DNA of 64,000 nt from Darksidea phi (GCA_030770425.1 JASJFT010000192.1:23464-87463), one strand, 5' to 3'. Shown: positions 1 to 11,053, numbered from the stretch's first letter. The notes: generated by a model not told the origin, from the sequence alone. Translations and numbers: made by a program.

Positions 1-3000
1 ACTTATTATTCTTATTATTAATATTAATTAATATATAGAGAGCTAATATCCTTACTATTACCCTTATTATCGTTAGAAACTTCTCGACGCTTAGAGAACT
101 ATTATTATTAATAATAAATACTAAAGAAGATCCCGTAGTAATATACGTTACTATTATCTTTAAAACTTAAAGTAACTAGTATAAATAGCTATTTATCTTT
201 AAGAATAAAGCTAAATAATATAAAGTTTAGAAATATTATAATTCTAATCTTAAAATAGTATTAGATATTAAGAAGCTAATAAAACTCTTACTTATAACGT
301 ATAAAGCTAGTATTATTAATATAGCTTAGCTATTATCTAATAATCGAATATTATATAGAATTAAGCTTATCTAATATTAAAAAGAGAAGAAGGACTATAA
401 ATAACTAAAGAAAGGTCTAAAGATAATTAACTTAAAGATTAGTAAAATAATTATAGTAATAAATCTATATTTAATATAGAACGAGAAAGACTTATAGAAT
501 TAACTTAAGGTACTAAAGAGGTATATTATACCTATAGATACCTTATAATATTAGAAACTTAAAGCTAAATATAGATAATTATAAATATTCTTATATAGTA
601 AGAAGCTAGCTAACTAGCTATATAGCTAGATTAAGATTATAAATAAGTATAAGACTATTAGTCTTTTTAACGTTAAAATACCTTATATATAAAAGGACTT
701 CGCGAAAGTATACTATATATTTAATACTAAGTATAATACCTTAGCTTTCTAAGATATTCTAAAGGCTTAATATAATAGAGTAGAAGTATAATTATTATAA
801 TACTATATTATTAAATTCGAGTTATTTCTAAAGGTAGTTAAACTAGTTATAATAACTAGATATAATACTATAGCTACTACTTAACTTATTATTATTAATA
901 TAGATAATAATAATAGCTCTAGTAATAATAATAATAATAATTAGGAAAAAGAAAATAATAGAACCCTAAAAATATATCTTTATAGACGAGTATATTAGTA
1001 GATTAACTACTTTATACTTAATTCTTTAATAAAGAAATATCTTAAGAACTATACTATAAGTATTAAAGTTAAATACTAAGTTAATAAAGTTCTAAAGATT
1101 AATCTAATACTTAAAGCTTATATTAACGAGACTATTAAGTATTTAATAAACTATATTAAATAGAAAATAGCTTAGTTTACTCCTATAATACTATTTAGCT
1201 TTAATAATAAGACTTACTTATTAGAACTCTTAACTTATATAGTTTATATAATCGACGATATAGCTATACTAATAGGTAACCTAGTAGTACTTATTAGAGA
1301 TTAAGATACTATATAAAATAAGTATTTTTATAATTACTAGATATTAGATTTAGGTTCGAATATATATATTATTAACTTAAACTTATAAGTTAAATAGAAA
1401 TAAAAGTATAATATTATAACTTATAAATATATTAGTACTAGTACTAGAGTTATAAAAGTTAAAGCTTAGAACTTTATAATACTTAAAATCTATACTCCTT
1501 ATAATAATATAATAGAGATCTAATTAATATATATTATCTTAGTCTCTAGCTTTATTATTAGTATAATAGGACTAGAGAGGTATTATATTATTAATATTTA
1601 TTTCGACTTAGAATACGATATATTATATTATAAAAATTAGAGTAATATACTTACTCTACTTAAATACTTAAATAGTTACTAGCTAGTTAATACTAATACT
1701 ATACGAAGGCCGTATATTAAGCTATTATCGTCGTTTATAACTAGTTATTAAAAGTTATATACTTTAAAAGTTATATAGAATATTAGTAATTATATTACTT
1801 ACTTAATATAGGGATACCCTAGCTAGAGAATAATAGCTTATCTAATAAATACCGTCTATAGAGTTATTATTAATAGAACTAATAATTAAAAGCTATATAA
1901 AATATATATTAAAATAAAACTTATAAAGTAAATTTTATATTATTAATAGGAAGATTATATAATATAACTATTTAAATATATATTATTAAATATCGTTTAG
2001 CTTCTATTAATAGAAGAAGAGTATCTTAATAGAGATAAATATAAAGGCTATAATATTAATTAATATACTAAGTAGTATAAAGTAGAAATATTTTCTAGTT
2101 ATTTAAAATCTATTATTAATTACTAGGTTATATAGACCCTATATAAGATATAATATTAATTTAAATATAATATTATTAAAGTATAAACTAATAGCGAGTA
2201 AGAATTTAGTATTTTATCTAATCTATTTAAATAGATCTATAATAACCTAGATATTATATATAAAGAGCGAGCGCCCTATATAAATAAATAGAATAGAAGT
2301 ACTAAATACGCTAGAGTAATATTAGTTATATATACGAAAGTATTATAACTTTAGACTAATCTATCTAAATTACTATTAAATAAACTATTTTGAATAGTAG
2401 TATATATTCTTAATAGAACGTTATTAGAGAAGCTAAACTAGAAAATATCGTATAAGCTTATCTAGAGTAAGAAGTCTTAAGTTACTTATATATATTCTAT
2501 TAGCTATAAAGTCTATATACTAAATAGATAGCTTAAAAAAGCTAATAAGCTTAAGAGTAAGGTATTAATAGATTATTTTATTAATTATAATTTAATAAAT
2601 ATCTATTATATCTAGTTACTAATAAAGGACTAGATAATTCGAACTCGTAATATTATATTTAACTTAAATAGCTTCTTTAAGAACCTAAAAGGCTATATTA
2701 GAGAGTTAGTTATTAAGAAAATTATTAAGCTACTTAATATACCTAATATTTAATATCTTAAGAAAATTAGTATTAATAATTTATTAATACTATATTAACT
2801 AATAACGAGTAAAATAACTATACCTACTTCTCTAACTAATACGTAGATAGGGGGTAAGAAATAGTAAGATAATTAGATATAGTAAAATAAGATTATTAAA
2901 AAGAATATTAAGTTTTATAGAGGATTACTTTTACTAGTACTTTTAACTCGCGCTAATTCTAATTCGGCCCGTACTAATCCTAATTAAAAAAAGAACTTTA

Positions 3001-5060
3001 AAAACTCTTTAAATAATACTATAATATCTTTAAATAATACTTTAATATAATAAAATTAATTAATAAACTTATTACGAGAACTTAATATAATAGAGATACC
3101 TAGGTATAGTTCTAATTAAACTAGAAATAATACTCTAAGAAGACGAAATCTTAATTTTAATAAGTCTAATATTATTTTAAAAGAATACTTAGTATAGTTA
3201 ACTTACTTAAGTAATCTATATTATTAAGTATATCTACTATTCTATATGAATACTAATAATATTATATATAACTATCTATATAGCTTTATTATAATAGTAA
3301 GATAGAACCTAGAATATAAGATTTACTAATTATAATTATCTAAGTTTTTAAAAAACTTTTAGTAGTTAAGTAGTTATCTATATAGTAATTAGTTTTAAGT
3401 TATTACTAATATAGAATATTATTTAATATAGGTAAAAGAATACTTTATAAAAATCTTACTTTAAGCTACTAATATTAATATAAAGATACTACTATTAATA
3501 TAGATATTTATCTATAAAATTAATATAAATAGCTATCTCTTAAAGTTTAAGATCTAAATTATAATTTAAGGTAATCTATAATAGCTATATAGTAATACTT
3601 ATACTACTATACTAGTTACTTACTTATTTCGTACTTTACTTATAATTATTAATTAGTTTAGTCTAGAGTTAAAGTAATATAATATCCTAATAATCTTTTT
3701 TAATATAAAGCTTAAGAAACGTACGTATATAAGGATATTAGATAGTTTTAAGTATAATAATAAGATTCTAAAGATACTATATACCCTTTATAGACTTAAA
3801 GAGATACTATTATTATAGTATAATAAACTAAAGAAGATATTAAATTAGCTTAGTATATAAGAAGTAAAAGGATTTTCTTATATATATATTAATAACTAGT
3901 TAATTCTATTTATATATATTAATAATATTATTATAGCCTATTACCTTAAGAATACTAGACTTTATAAATATTTTAAGATAAATCTTATAAACTATTATAA
4001 TATTAAGAAGCTAAATAACTTAAAGTAGTATTTAGGGATTTAAGTTATATAGAATATAAAGAAATAATTAATTTAGCTCGTATAAAATATCTATATTAAT
4101 AAAGTTATTAGAAAGTTTAATATCTAATTAGATTCTTACTTTATAGAAATACTACTTATAGTAAATTAGTATAAGCTATTTACTAAGAAATCTAATAAGA
4201 TATATATAAAATATTATTAACGACTAGTTAACTATCTCGTATATCTCGTATAGTAAATACGACCTAATTTAACTTACTCTTATAGTCTATTAATAAGTTA
4301 TTTTATAAATCTAGAATAGTAGTATATAGTTTTAATTAAGTATATATAATAATATATTAATAAGATAAAGTATTATATTTTATAAAAGATAGCTATATAA
4401 TATAGTAAAGTAGTTAAATATAATATAATTAACGACAAAATAATTAAATAGTCTAAAGCTACTAGTAATTTCCTAGAAGTAGCGGATATAGTATTTACTA
4501 ATAATATTTATACTTATTAAAGTAGCTAAAACTACCTATTTTAACTATTTAATATAATTATTAATTAGAAATTAGTTTAATAATATATTATTATAAAGAG
4601 TACGACTAAGATAGAACTACTCGTTCTAAGTCTTACTAGCTTAGAGATAGCTAAGTAGTTAAGACTATTTAAAGGACTTAACCTTAAACTTAATAAGATA
4701 CCTATTATTTAGTATAATAATTAGTAAATTATTAGTATTACTATAAAGTAAGAGGAAAAACTTAATACTAAGCTTAAATATATTAATATTTATTAGAGCT
4801 AGATTTAATAGGAGGTTATCTATAGCCGCCTTAATATATAATAGCTACCTACTACTAAGATACCTACTAATAGATTTACTAAGATCCTTCTAAAGTAAAA
4901 GTATATATAGTTTATAAGGTAATTAGGCCTCGTTAATATTAAAAGCCTAATTAAATAGGTTAGCTTTAAGAGCTATAAGTACCTCTAAGCTAAGGGGGTA
5001 TATCGCGGAGTAGATAGCTTAGGGACTAAGCGTAATTAGAGATTTCGCTAGGAATAAGGA
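1..5060 (+). mobile_element. RIP-degraded Ty1/copia retrotransposon relic
   Basis: This AT-rich stretch is full of TAA/TAG and TpA dinucleotides and has no open frame, but copia polyprotein landmarks are readable in order on the + strand. At 1341-1370 it reads ILDLGSNIYI, matching the protease core LDSGSNIH with TCA changed to TTA. At 3906-3938 it reads LFIYINNIIIA, matching the reverse transcriptase box LFxYVDDI with both Asp codons changed to Asn. At 4479-4541 it reads VADIVFTNNIYTY followed by stop-SS-stop-NYLF, matching the RNase H segment around SDAxFADNxxTRRSSQGYLF. Protease before RT before RNase H is the copia arrangement. The changes are C-to-T on both strands, as repeat-induced point mutation produces. 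The element is dead; the 5' end may lie outside the window. Confidence 0.85.
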
Positions 5061-5103
5061 TTAGCCTAGTACTAACGGGTATTTGCTAAATCTCGTAATC
5101 CAA
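4990..5103 (+). repeat. Possible 3' LTR edge of the copia relic
   Basis: A purine-rich AAGGGGG at about 4990-4997, directly downstream of the RNase H and C-terminal region, is followed by TATATCGCGG, which would be TGTGTCGCGG before RIP and so a plausible LTR start after a polypurine tract. Composition returns to normal near 5100, just after CTCGTAATCCA. No second LTR is visible in the window, so the boundaries are inferred. Confidence 0.3.
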
Positions 5104-5181
5104 TAGCGTCTAACAGAGTCTAGCAGTGTTGGTGTTGAGGCACAGTTAGGGGTCGTTTCCGTGCATAAAATGCCGTCTTTT

Positions 5182-5595
5182 TCAACTCATAGAAATCAGA
5201 GCTTTCACTTTCAGAGACTGCGCACTACAGTGATTCACACTGAAATCACTGTGACACTTCTCCTCTAGCCTACGCAGACGATATAACTACCTCTCGATGA
5301 AACGCCTATTTTCGTTATATAGGTCCTCGGACAGGAACATGTTGTAGGTAACTACTAATAGCTATACGAGGATTCTATCGCCGCTCGTTTCCTTAAATAT
5401 ATCAAACGTATAGTTAGTTTGGTACTAATAGTTATTATAATCGAGGAGCCCTGTCGACAGTACTTCCTACCTGTAGCACTGGGGATGCTCCGCCGGGATA
5501 TTCGAAAGGTCAATAGCGCCGTATTCGAATACCAAGTTGTAGTCTAGTTTACTGTCCTGCTAAAGGACCAGGCGAACGATCGTTGGCGAAGACAT
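5182..5595 (-). pseudogene. Small gene inactivated by five in-frame TAG codons
   Basis: Read on the minus strand from ATG at 5595 to TGA at 5182, this is one continuous 138-codon frame broken only by five TAG codons. Each is explained by TGG (Trp) changed to TAG, as RIP does. The remaining residues look like ordinary soluble protein, for example KLDYNLVFEYGAIDLSNIPA near the N-terminus and LSEDLYNENRRFIER before the fifth TAG. I do not recognise the family. It lies just beyond the copia relic, so RIP spreading from the repeat into flanking single-copy DNA is a likely cause. A 9-bp perfect inverted repeat at 5227-5252 lies inside it and is probably chance. Confidence 0.6.
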
Positions 5596-5625
5596 GATAT
5601 GGTAAGTTCGAGAAAGAGGTAAGGA

Positions 5626-5942
5626 AGCTGGTTGGGGATAAGAGATGGATGTAGTGAGTGGGATGCTGGTATCATCGCAGGCAACTTTTATACTGTGGGC
5701 GGTAGTGTAGGTGTGCTAACTTATCGCTACCGCTGTTTGTCTCCCAACCGCCTCAATGTTCGAAACATCACCTCGTCGCTTACGGTCGACAGTACTTTGT
5801 ACAGCTCTACAGCTCTATTATCGTGTATAAGGTGTGGGTATGGCACCTCTACTGTGTACAAACTCCTACTGTGTCTCGTGCGGACCTTTACAAACAGACT
5901 CCCACTATGCAAATCCAAATCAAAAAAATAAATAAAAAAAAT
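5626..5942 (+). repeat. SINE-like retroposon, copy A (long A-rich tail)
   Basis: This copy shares its 3' body with the repeats at 7213-7434 (reverse), 39741-40094 and 48822-49149 (reverse). Its 5' head, from GGATAAGAGATGG through the ACTGTGGGCGGTAG segment, is shared only with the 48.8 kb copy. The 3' end runs through GCAAATCCAAATC into an A-rich tail at 5919-5938. It has the fewest RIP-type changes of the set and may be the youngest. I could not find a convincing target-site duplication for this copy. A 99-codon frame inside it is not conserved between copies and is not regarded as a gene. Confidence 0.75.
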
Positions 5943-6668
5943 CCATTATCTTCTTCCAGATAAGCTATAGAATAACCATTTTTCTTGTCGCAATAGACAT
6001 AGGGTAGGCAGCATCGAGAATTATCGTTAGGGCGAGTAAGTTCCAACGGAGCAGGTTAACTCAGGAACCGTGCCATATTAACCCACATGTGGCTTATAGA
6101 TCCAGTAATTCTTCTTCATTCTCTAATTTCAGAAAGTAACGTATTACAAGAGTATAGCCAGAGCGGGTCGACTATATCCTCTACTAGTGTACGTACCCTC
6201 TCATGCATGGATACTTAGAGTTTGGTGATTTGGTTAGAATGAAGATTTATTGGCCAGAAGAGTAATCACTTATATCACATGCTAATGACAGTTGTTTTTC
6301 GCCTGTTTCTCTCAGTGCGCGCTGAAGCAAGGTTGCCTTGCTCTTGGGGTGGCGGTGTCCAAGCTGCACCGCCAGCTGCGCCCTGCGCCGATCATAGCTT
6401 TTAATCCTTCCACCTGAATACGGAAGCCACAACAGCGATCCTTTTATCCTAAGCATATTTTCATAGTTGTACATGGGGTCATTGTCATGAAACTTCGTTT
6501 ACGAATGTGCACTGCCTCTTTCTTTTCCCCGTACGTTGATAAGAACGGAAATCCATAAAACTCCATAAAGCCTCTCTATACTTTTGTGAATAGAATAACA
6601 AACGGCGAATTACTCTATGTGACTGCGCATCATACCGTTGATTAGGTACCGGATCCTTAACACGCAAC
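5943..6668. other. Intergenic, nothing recognised
   Basis: Short frames occur on both strands, but none has a convincing start, family motif or splice structure. The last part is presumably the promoter of the small gene that starts at 6669. Confidence 0.4.
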
Positions 6669-7049
6669 ATGGGTCTCTTCAAACTTATCAGGAGCAAACT
6701 TCCGCCCCATTCCGCCAGCAACAGCACCTCAGACTCCACACAAGCGCCCGAAATCACCGCGTTAGGTGCTGCAGACAATCTCCAAACACAAGCGCCCGAG
6801 AGACCTTCTACAAAATCCACACCTACACCATCGGCTTCAAGCACTAAAAAGCCTTGGGTCCCCTGGATGCCCAGAGAACCTTTATCTGAGCCGCTCCCAA
6901 AGAGCACAACACCAGACGATCCGGCGAAAGTTGCAGCTGATGAGGCAAGAAGAGAGCATGTTCGCGCGTATATCAAGGGAGGGGGAGAGACGAGGGAGAC
7001 GGCTCGCCTTGCCACACTTGGGGCCTCGTTCGGTGGAGGTGACGGTTGA
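6669..7049 (+). CDS. Small KPWxPWMP-motif protein, copy 1 (126 aa)
   Basis: This is an intronless frame from ATG. The protein begins MGLFKLIRSKLPPHS, has a long Ser/Thr/Pro/Ala-rich low-complexity middle, then the motif KKPWVPWMPREP near residues 60-71, and a charged C-terminal segment (AADEARREHVRAYIK). A second gene at 8903-9253 encodes the same architecture with the same motif, so this is a locally duplicated small gene. I know no function for the motif. There is no signal peptide or membrane span; the basic amphipathic N-terminus could bind membranes, but that is inference. Conservation of the motif and flanks between two diverged copies is the main evidence that it is real. Retroposon copies A and B flank it in inverted orientation. 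Confidence 0.65.
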   Translation: MGLFKLIRSKLPPHSASNSTSDSTQAPEITALGAADNLQTQAPERPSTKSTPTPSASSTKKPWVPWMPREPLSEPLPKSTTPDDPAKVAADEARREHVRAYIKGGGETRETARLATLGASFGGGDG

Positions 7050-7197
7050 ATGTGGTTGGAAGCACAGGATTTTGAACAACGTTGGATGACCTTGAGGGAG
7101 CTATTGCTAGTTTACTACCTATGGTAGAAATTTGCATTCATAAACCCCAAAATCACGCACCAATAATCTGGCCCGAGAAGAATGTCATGGTTCTCAT

Positions 7198-7212
7198 TGA
7201 GAGTACCATCAT
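7198..7212. repeat. Target-site duplication, left copy (element B)
   Basis: The sequence TGAGAGTACCATCAT here is repeated without mismatch at 7435-7449 and brackets retroposon copy B. Confidence 0.85.
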
Positions 7213-7434
7213 TTGATTTGGATTTGCATAGTGGGAGTCTCTTCAGAAGGTCCGCACGAAACACAGTAGGAGTTTGTACACAGTAGAGGTGCTATACCCA
7301 CACCTTATACACGATAATAGAGCTGTAGAGCTGTACACAGTAATACCGACGAGGTGATGTTTCGAACATTGAGGCGCTGGGCGAGAAATGACATGTGATG
7401 CCGAACCACAGCCTGGTTGGGAGACCAACAGCGG
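7213..7434 (-). repeat. SINE-like retroposon, copy B (5'-truncated)
   Basis: On the minus strand it runs from CCGCTGTTGGTCTCCCAACC to CCAAATCAAA and is flanked by perfect 15-bp direct repeats. It lacks both 5' heads seen in other copies, as expected for 5' truncation during target-primed reverse transcription. The 3' body (GTTCGAAACATCACC, ACAGCTCTACAGCTCTATTA, AAACTCCTACTGTG) is close to copy A. It carries no conserved reading frame. Confidence 0.8.
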
Positions 7435-7449
7435 TGAGAGTACCATCAT
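7435..7449. repeat. Target-site duplication, right copy (element B)
   Basis: This is an exact repeat of the 15 bases at 7198-7212. Confidence 0.85.
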
Positions 7450-7797
7450 ATCCGACCCAGAGATCCACCTCGACGTTAGAAGTAGAAACATGTCGCCAGG
7501 ATCCGACGGCAGCGATGACGACCGATCTGGCTGTATTCTCACCTTTTGCCTCTTTAGGGGGCAAAGAATGCTGTCTAGCGTCCATATTGCCCAGTGGAAC
7601 ATCGTCCACCACGTCTTCCAAACTTAGCGCCTCGAGCGGAGGCTTCTTAACGCAGGAGACTTTTACGCTTGAGTCGACGACTGCAATTCTGGAAACCCAC
7701 TCTTGGCGCTTCGTATACACCCCGACAGCAAGCTTTGGCATGTTGTGCACGCCACTGTTCGCCAATTCGAGCGCGCCAGTGATTCTGCTTGCTGATC

Positions 7798-8902
7798 AAA
7801 ATGCGAAAACCCACGGATGTCCAGCCAAAGAACTTGGGACTCGATCGTGTGTCAGACATGTTATAATGGGCGCTTGCGTCAATATCTGTTTTTTGAGTTG
7901 AGATGGGATACTTCGTATATCATACTTGTGTGGAGCTTAGAGAGGTTGCCTTTATCTGGGAAGAGTTTCGTCGCTGTCAATCGCCGAGCGAAGACCTCCG
8001 TGGGAGTTTTCGACCCAGAGTAGGAGGTATATTTGTAGCTTGCTTCTGCCACAAGTCAACTAATTCCAGCGTTTAGGATAGATCCTATGATAGTATCGGA
8101 CCTAAAGTTGACGTTCGTATTCAACAGTCTAGGATGATAAATCCCGGAGATTGCGCGTTTTCTAGAGCGATCTGGATGCCGTTCTGTCCGCCTCAAGTGA
8201 CTGGCCATTGGACTTGCGGATTACCAGTGCATGATATCAGCGTAAGCCGATGGTAGGATAGAGGCTTCAGGTATTAGAGTACCCACTATGCCCACTGAAG
8301 CCCTCCGCTCATCGTATCACCATGACCGATACCGTGAACAATTTTCAACACCGAGAGATCATCATTGCAAATGAGTTGATCTATTTCCCTTCCAACATAT
8401 CCATCTCTCTCGGGTAGAACGAGCTGAATTGGCTAGCGTTTTGGGCATCAACGGCTAGAACATGGCTGCAGGAAGGCTGAAACATTGGGAAGCCAGGCAA
8501 CAGAAATTCGAGATATAGCGCATAACGTATTTTCTATCGAGATTGTTCCGATCCATAGTAGCTTTCGTTGATATCGACGATGGTGAGTGAAACGCCGTCT
8601 CACGACGCTCGTAAACGTTTAAGGCGCTAGACCGGTATTAGTTGCACCGCCACGCTAGGCTGCGTTCGCCGAGGCTGAGCAACAATCTCACCGATCCTGC
8701 GGGAAGCAGGAAATAACTGGGCGTGATTCCATCCGGAAAGCGTGTTAAAGTCACACTAGAGCGGTTGTGCACCGCCTCTCTCACTAGGAAAGCCGTACGC
8801 CGGTCCGGAGAAATATATACGCTAGTAGCCGACTCCAGCGACTCAGCGTAGAGGAAGCTTACAAGAAAGCCTACGGAAAAAAACTCCACGGCCTTATTAA
8901 GG
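7798..8902. other. Decayed coding-like DNA, no intact gene
   Basis: On the minus strand between about 8340 and 7820, stretches such as KTPTEVFARRLTATKLFPDK read as protein with occasional stops and may be the 5' part of the gene broken by retroposon B. Nothing is identifiable from 8341 to 8902 apart from the presumed promoter of the gene at 8903. Confidence 0.3.
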
Positions 8903-9253
8903 ATGAATCTTAACAAACTCAAGAACAAGCTCTTTCCCCACAGCACCACCACCGCACACGAGCCACCCTCTATCACATTACCCCCCAACCCACCATCGCC
9001 CTCAACAAAAAAGAAGCCATGGACGCCCTGGATGCCCAAAGAGCCCTTTTCCACCTCAACTCCATCTACCTCAACCCCCAACAATGCGTCCACAACGAGT
9101 AAGACGAGTGAAATGACCGAGAAAGAAAAGGAGCTAGAGAAGGCGTTAGGCGTTAGCGATGCGGAGAAAGCGGCTGCAGCGGAGGAGAGAAGGGCGTATG
9201 TTAGGGCATATTTGAGGAATGGGAGAGATAAGGCGAGATGGGGTATGTATTGA
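8903..9253 (+). CDS. Small KPWxPWMP-motif protein, copy 2 (116 aa)
   Basis: This intronless gene is a paralogue of the one at 6669-7049. It starts MNLNKLKNKLFPHS, has a Pro/Ser/Thr-rich linker, the motif KKPWTPWMPKEP near residues 38-49, a second low-complexity stretch and a charged C-terminus (AAAEERRAYVRAYLRNGR). The conserved parts of the pair are the N-terminal K-L-x5-PHS, the KPWxPWMP(K/R)EP motif and the AA-E-RR-x-VRAY helix; everything between has diverged. It lies 1.9 kb downstream of copy 1 in the same orientation, which indicates tandem duplication. The function is unknown. Confidence 0.65.
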   Translation: MNLNKLKNKLFPHSTTTAHEPPSITLPPNPPSPSTKKKPWTPWMPKEPFSTSTPSTSTPNNASTTSKTSEMTEKEKELEKALGVSDAEKAAAAEERRAYVRAYLRNGRDKARWGMY

Positions 9254-9571
9254 GAGCAGCTTGGAGAGGTGGTATCAGGCTAGCTCATATAGCTACTCCT
9301 GCATATACTCCTCATGCACGTATATAAGCGGCTTTCCTATAGAGCTATTACAATCAGCTCGGTCCTTAAACTATACATCTCACAGTGATTCACTCTGTGA
9401 TAGGTACTGTTGTGGTATGGCTGTGCATTTTGGAGGGCGTAAGATGGATGTGCTTTAGAGCGTGGTAACGTTGTTGGTTCGTGAGCATGAGGTGTGATGC
9501 ATGAACTGTGTTGCTGGAATGCTTCTTGTTATTGGAAGAGATATGAGCGGCTACGTGTAGTAGCAACGGGT
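9254..9571. other. Intergenic, nothing recognised
   Basis: This stretch shows no coding signal and presumably carries the 3' end of the upstream small gene. Confidence 0.4.
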
Positions 9572-9835
9572 TCAATATATACGAAAATCTAAATCCCATC
9601 TCTCGGGAACAAGTTTGCCAAAAGCTGAATACATCTCCGCTATATCGAGCCGCCGACCTTTCCACCGGGACCCAACTATCTCCTTCTTTTGACCCGCAAC
9701 TAGCCCATCCAATGTCCCTGTGTCAATTTGAAAACGATTGCATCTCGCTGAGACAGAGCTGCTTTCAGGGTTCGACTGCTCATTGTCCGGAAGCAACGGT
9801 TGGCTGAGCAAAATGTAACGGGAACGCACTCCCAT
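9572..9835 (-). CDS. Uncertain 87-aa frame
   Basis: An ATG-initiated frame on the minus strand gives a protein with a moderately natural composition (ending VPERWDLDFRIY). It has no recognised domain, signal peptide or splice partner. It lies downstream of the broken HET gene on the same strand, so it could be a remnant of that gene's far 3' end or a chance frame. Confidence 0.2.
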   Translation of the reverse strand: MGVRSRYILLSQPLLPDNEQSNPESSSVSARCNRFQIDTGTLDGLVAGQKKEIVGSRWKGRRLDIAEMYSAFGKLVPERWDLDFRIY

Positions 9836-10134
9836 GTTGCCGTAAATGAGGAGAACATCGTCCGCTAAGCCTTTCTCTAGGAAAAACTGGATGGTTCAGT
9901 AGGGTGCAAGAGCTTCATACTTGGATCCTAAAAGAAAGAAAAGTGGGCATACAAGCAATTCCCAGGTTGTTACTTCCGCATAGTTTCCGCCTCCACTGCC
10001 CGAACTGGGTCTAGCGTACCATCATCTTTCTAGTGCATAGCCAAGATCCAGCAAGCCCGATACCGTCTCCACGCTGTGTCATGGGGACATCAGTGTAGAG
10101 TGAAGAAGATCAAGAGGCATTTTCCTGCAGTTTC

Positions 10135-11053
10135 TCACCGGTTTCTCGACTTTGGCGTTCCTCGGTCTCTGCGAAGTGCATAATTTGTCTGTTGATAATA
10201 AGCAGCATAATGAGTAAAGGATACTGGACACGATGTGCTGATTTTGCGAGGTGCTCGTGCACCCCACGAGAACCTTGAACGCACATACTTGCAACAATAC
10301 GGCTTGGGAGCATCCATTGTTGCTAGATCCAATTGCCTCCGTTCGGACGGCAGATCCTGCATTACCATCATTTTCTTAAATAAACTATCGATGTCTTCAC
10401 CCGGAATTGTAGCATAGCAACTTTCCGGGGGCGGCAGTCCATACTCAGCCAGTTTGATTCGAGCATATATCCCTAAGCCATCGAAGTTTGGGAACTTTTC
10501 TAGTCCGCCTGTGAACTCGGAGCGGTATTCAATGTGATCAGAGACAGACTTGTGAAAGAATCGAAGGCGGGTGCTGAAAAACTTCGCTGAGGATTTGGAA
10601 CGATATTCCACCTTTCTCGTAAAAGTCTCAAGGAAGTCTCCAGTCAAATCGTTTACTTGTCGCTTTGCTTCGGCTACCCGCCTGTGGATCTCTTCCCCTG
10701 AATACCTTGCTGGATTTTCGAGACAATACGGGAACGTCATAACTATGGCATTCAATGGTAAGCGAAAAGGTACATGCGCAACGAGGAGGAGCGAGCTCAG
10801 TGTAATTTGCCTTGTTGATACAACAGGTGTCAACCGAAAAGTGTAGTAGACCGTCGCGTTGAGCTTGTTCTGCGCAGAAGCGGATTTTGTGGTAACCAGC
10901 CTTGTCTTTTCCTGTACCGTCCACTAACTCTTGAAAAGTGACTTCCTCTGGCCCCAATCTGTGCGAAAGTATCGCATATGGGTAGAGGTTATCACCGGGA
11001 AAGTCCTCAGTAAGCGTAAAGTTGACCTCGGGTTCGTACTTCAACAGCCGCAT
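10135..11053 (-). pseudogene. Truncated/chimeric HET-domain gene
   Basis: From ATG at 11053 the minus strand reads MRLLKYEP, then NLYPYAILSHRLGPEEVTFQELV, GYHKIRFCAEQAQRDGL and FSVDTCCINKANYTEL. These are the successive blocks of a fungal heterokaryon-incompatibility (HET) domain (consensus YAILSHxWG, then VDTCCIDK). The expected next block (SEAINSMxxWY) is missing: after YTEL the frame runs into unrelated sequence and stops, while a different 230-codon frame (10833-10135, for example GDFLETFTRKVEYRSK) opens without a clear splice junction. The gene therefore looks like a HET 5' end joined to foreign or frameshifted sequence. HET proteins trigger cell death on recognition of non-self in hyphal fusion; this copy is probably not functional as a full HET protein. 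Confidence 0.6.

Larger units (their letters stand above)
7115..7797 (-). pseudogene. Unknown gene broken by insertion of retroposon copy B
   Basis: The minus-strand frame entering from about 7795 reads SRITGALELANSGVHNMPK and onward to DLWVGYDGT at about 7450. There it meets the 15-bp target duplication and retroposon B. If the element and one duplication are skipped, the same frame continues as NENHDILLGPDYWCVILG and ends at TAG 7117-7115. The natural-looking continuation is strong evidence of a real host gene. A stop or splice acceptor lies at 7795-7797. Weaker coding-like segments with stops extend upstream to about 8340. I do not recognise the family. Confidence 0.5.

Noticed and set aside
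1..5060. Possibility of a CRISPR array or AT-rich centromere
   Set aside because: There are no regularly spaced repeats, and copia motifs explain the sequence.
5227..5252. 9-bp perfect inverted repeat with an 8-nt loop
   Set aside because: It lies within the TAG-riddled coding relic and has no T-run or other sign of a regulatory hairpin.
5632..5931. 99-codon frame inside retroposon A
   Set aside because: The other copies do not keep the frame, and it covers the non-coding repeat body, so it is a chance frame.
8638..9093. 151-codon minus-strand frame opposite the second small gene
   Set aside because: It is antisense to 8903-9253, whose paralogue supports the plus strand.
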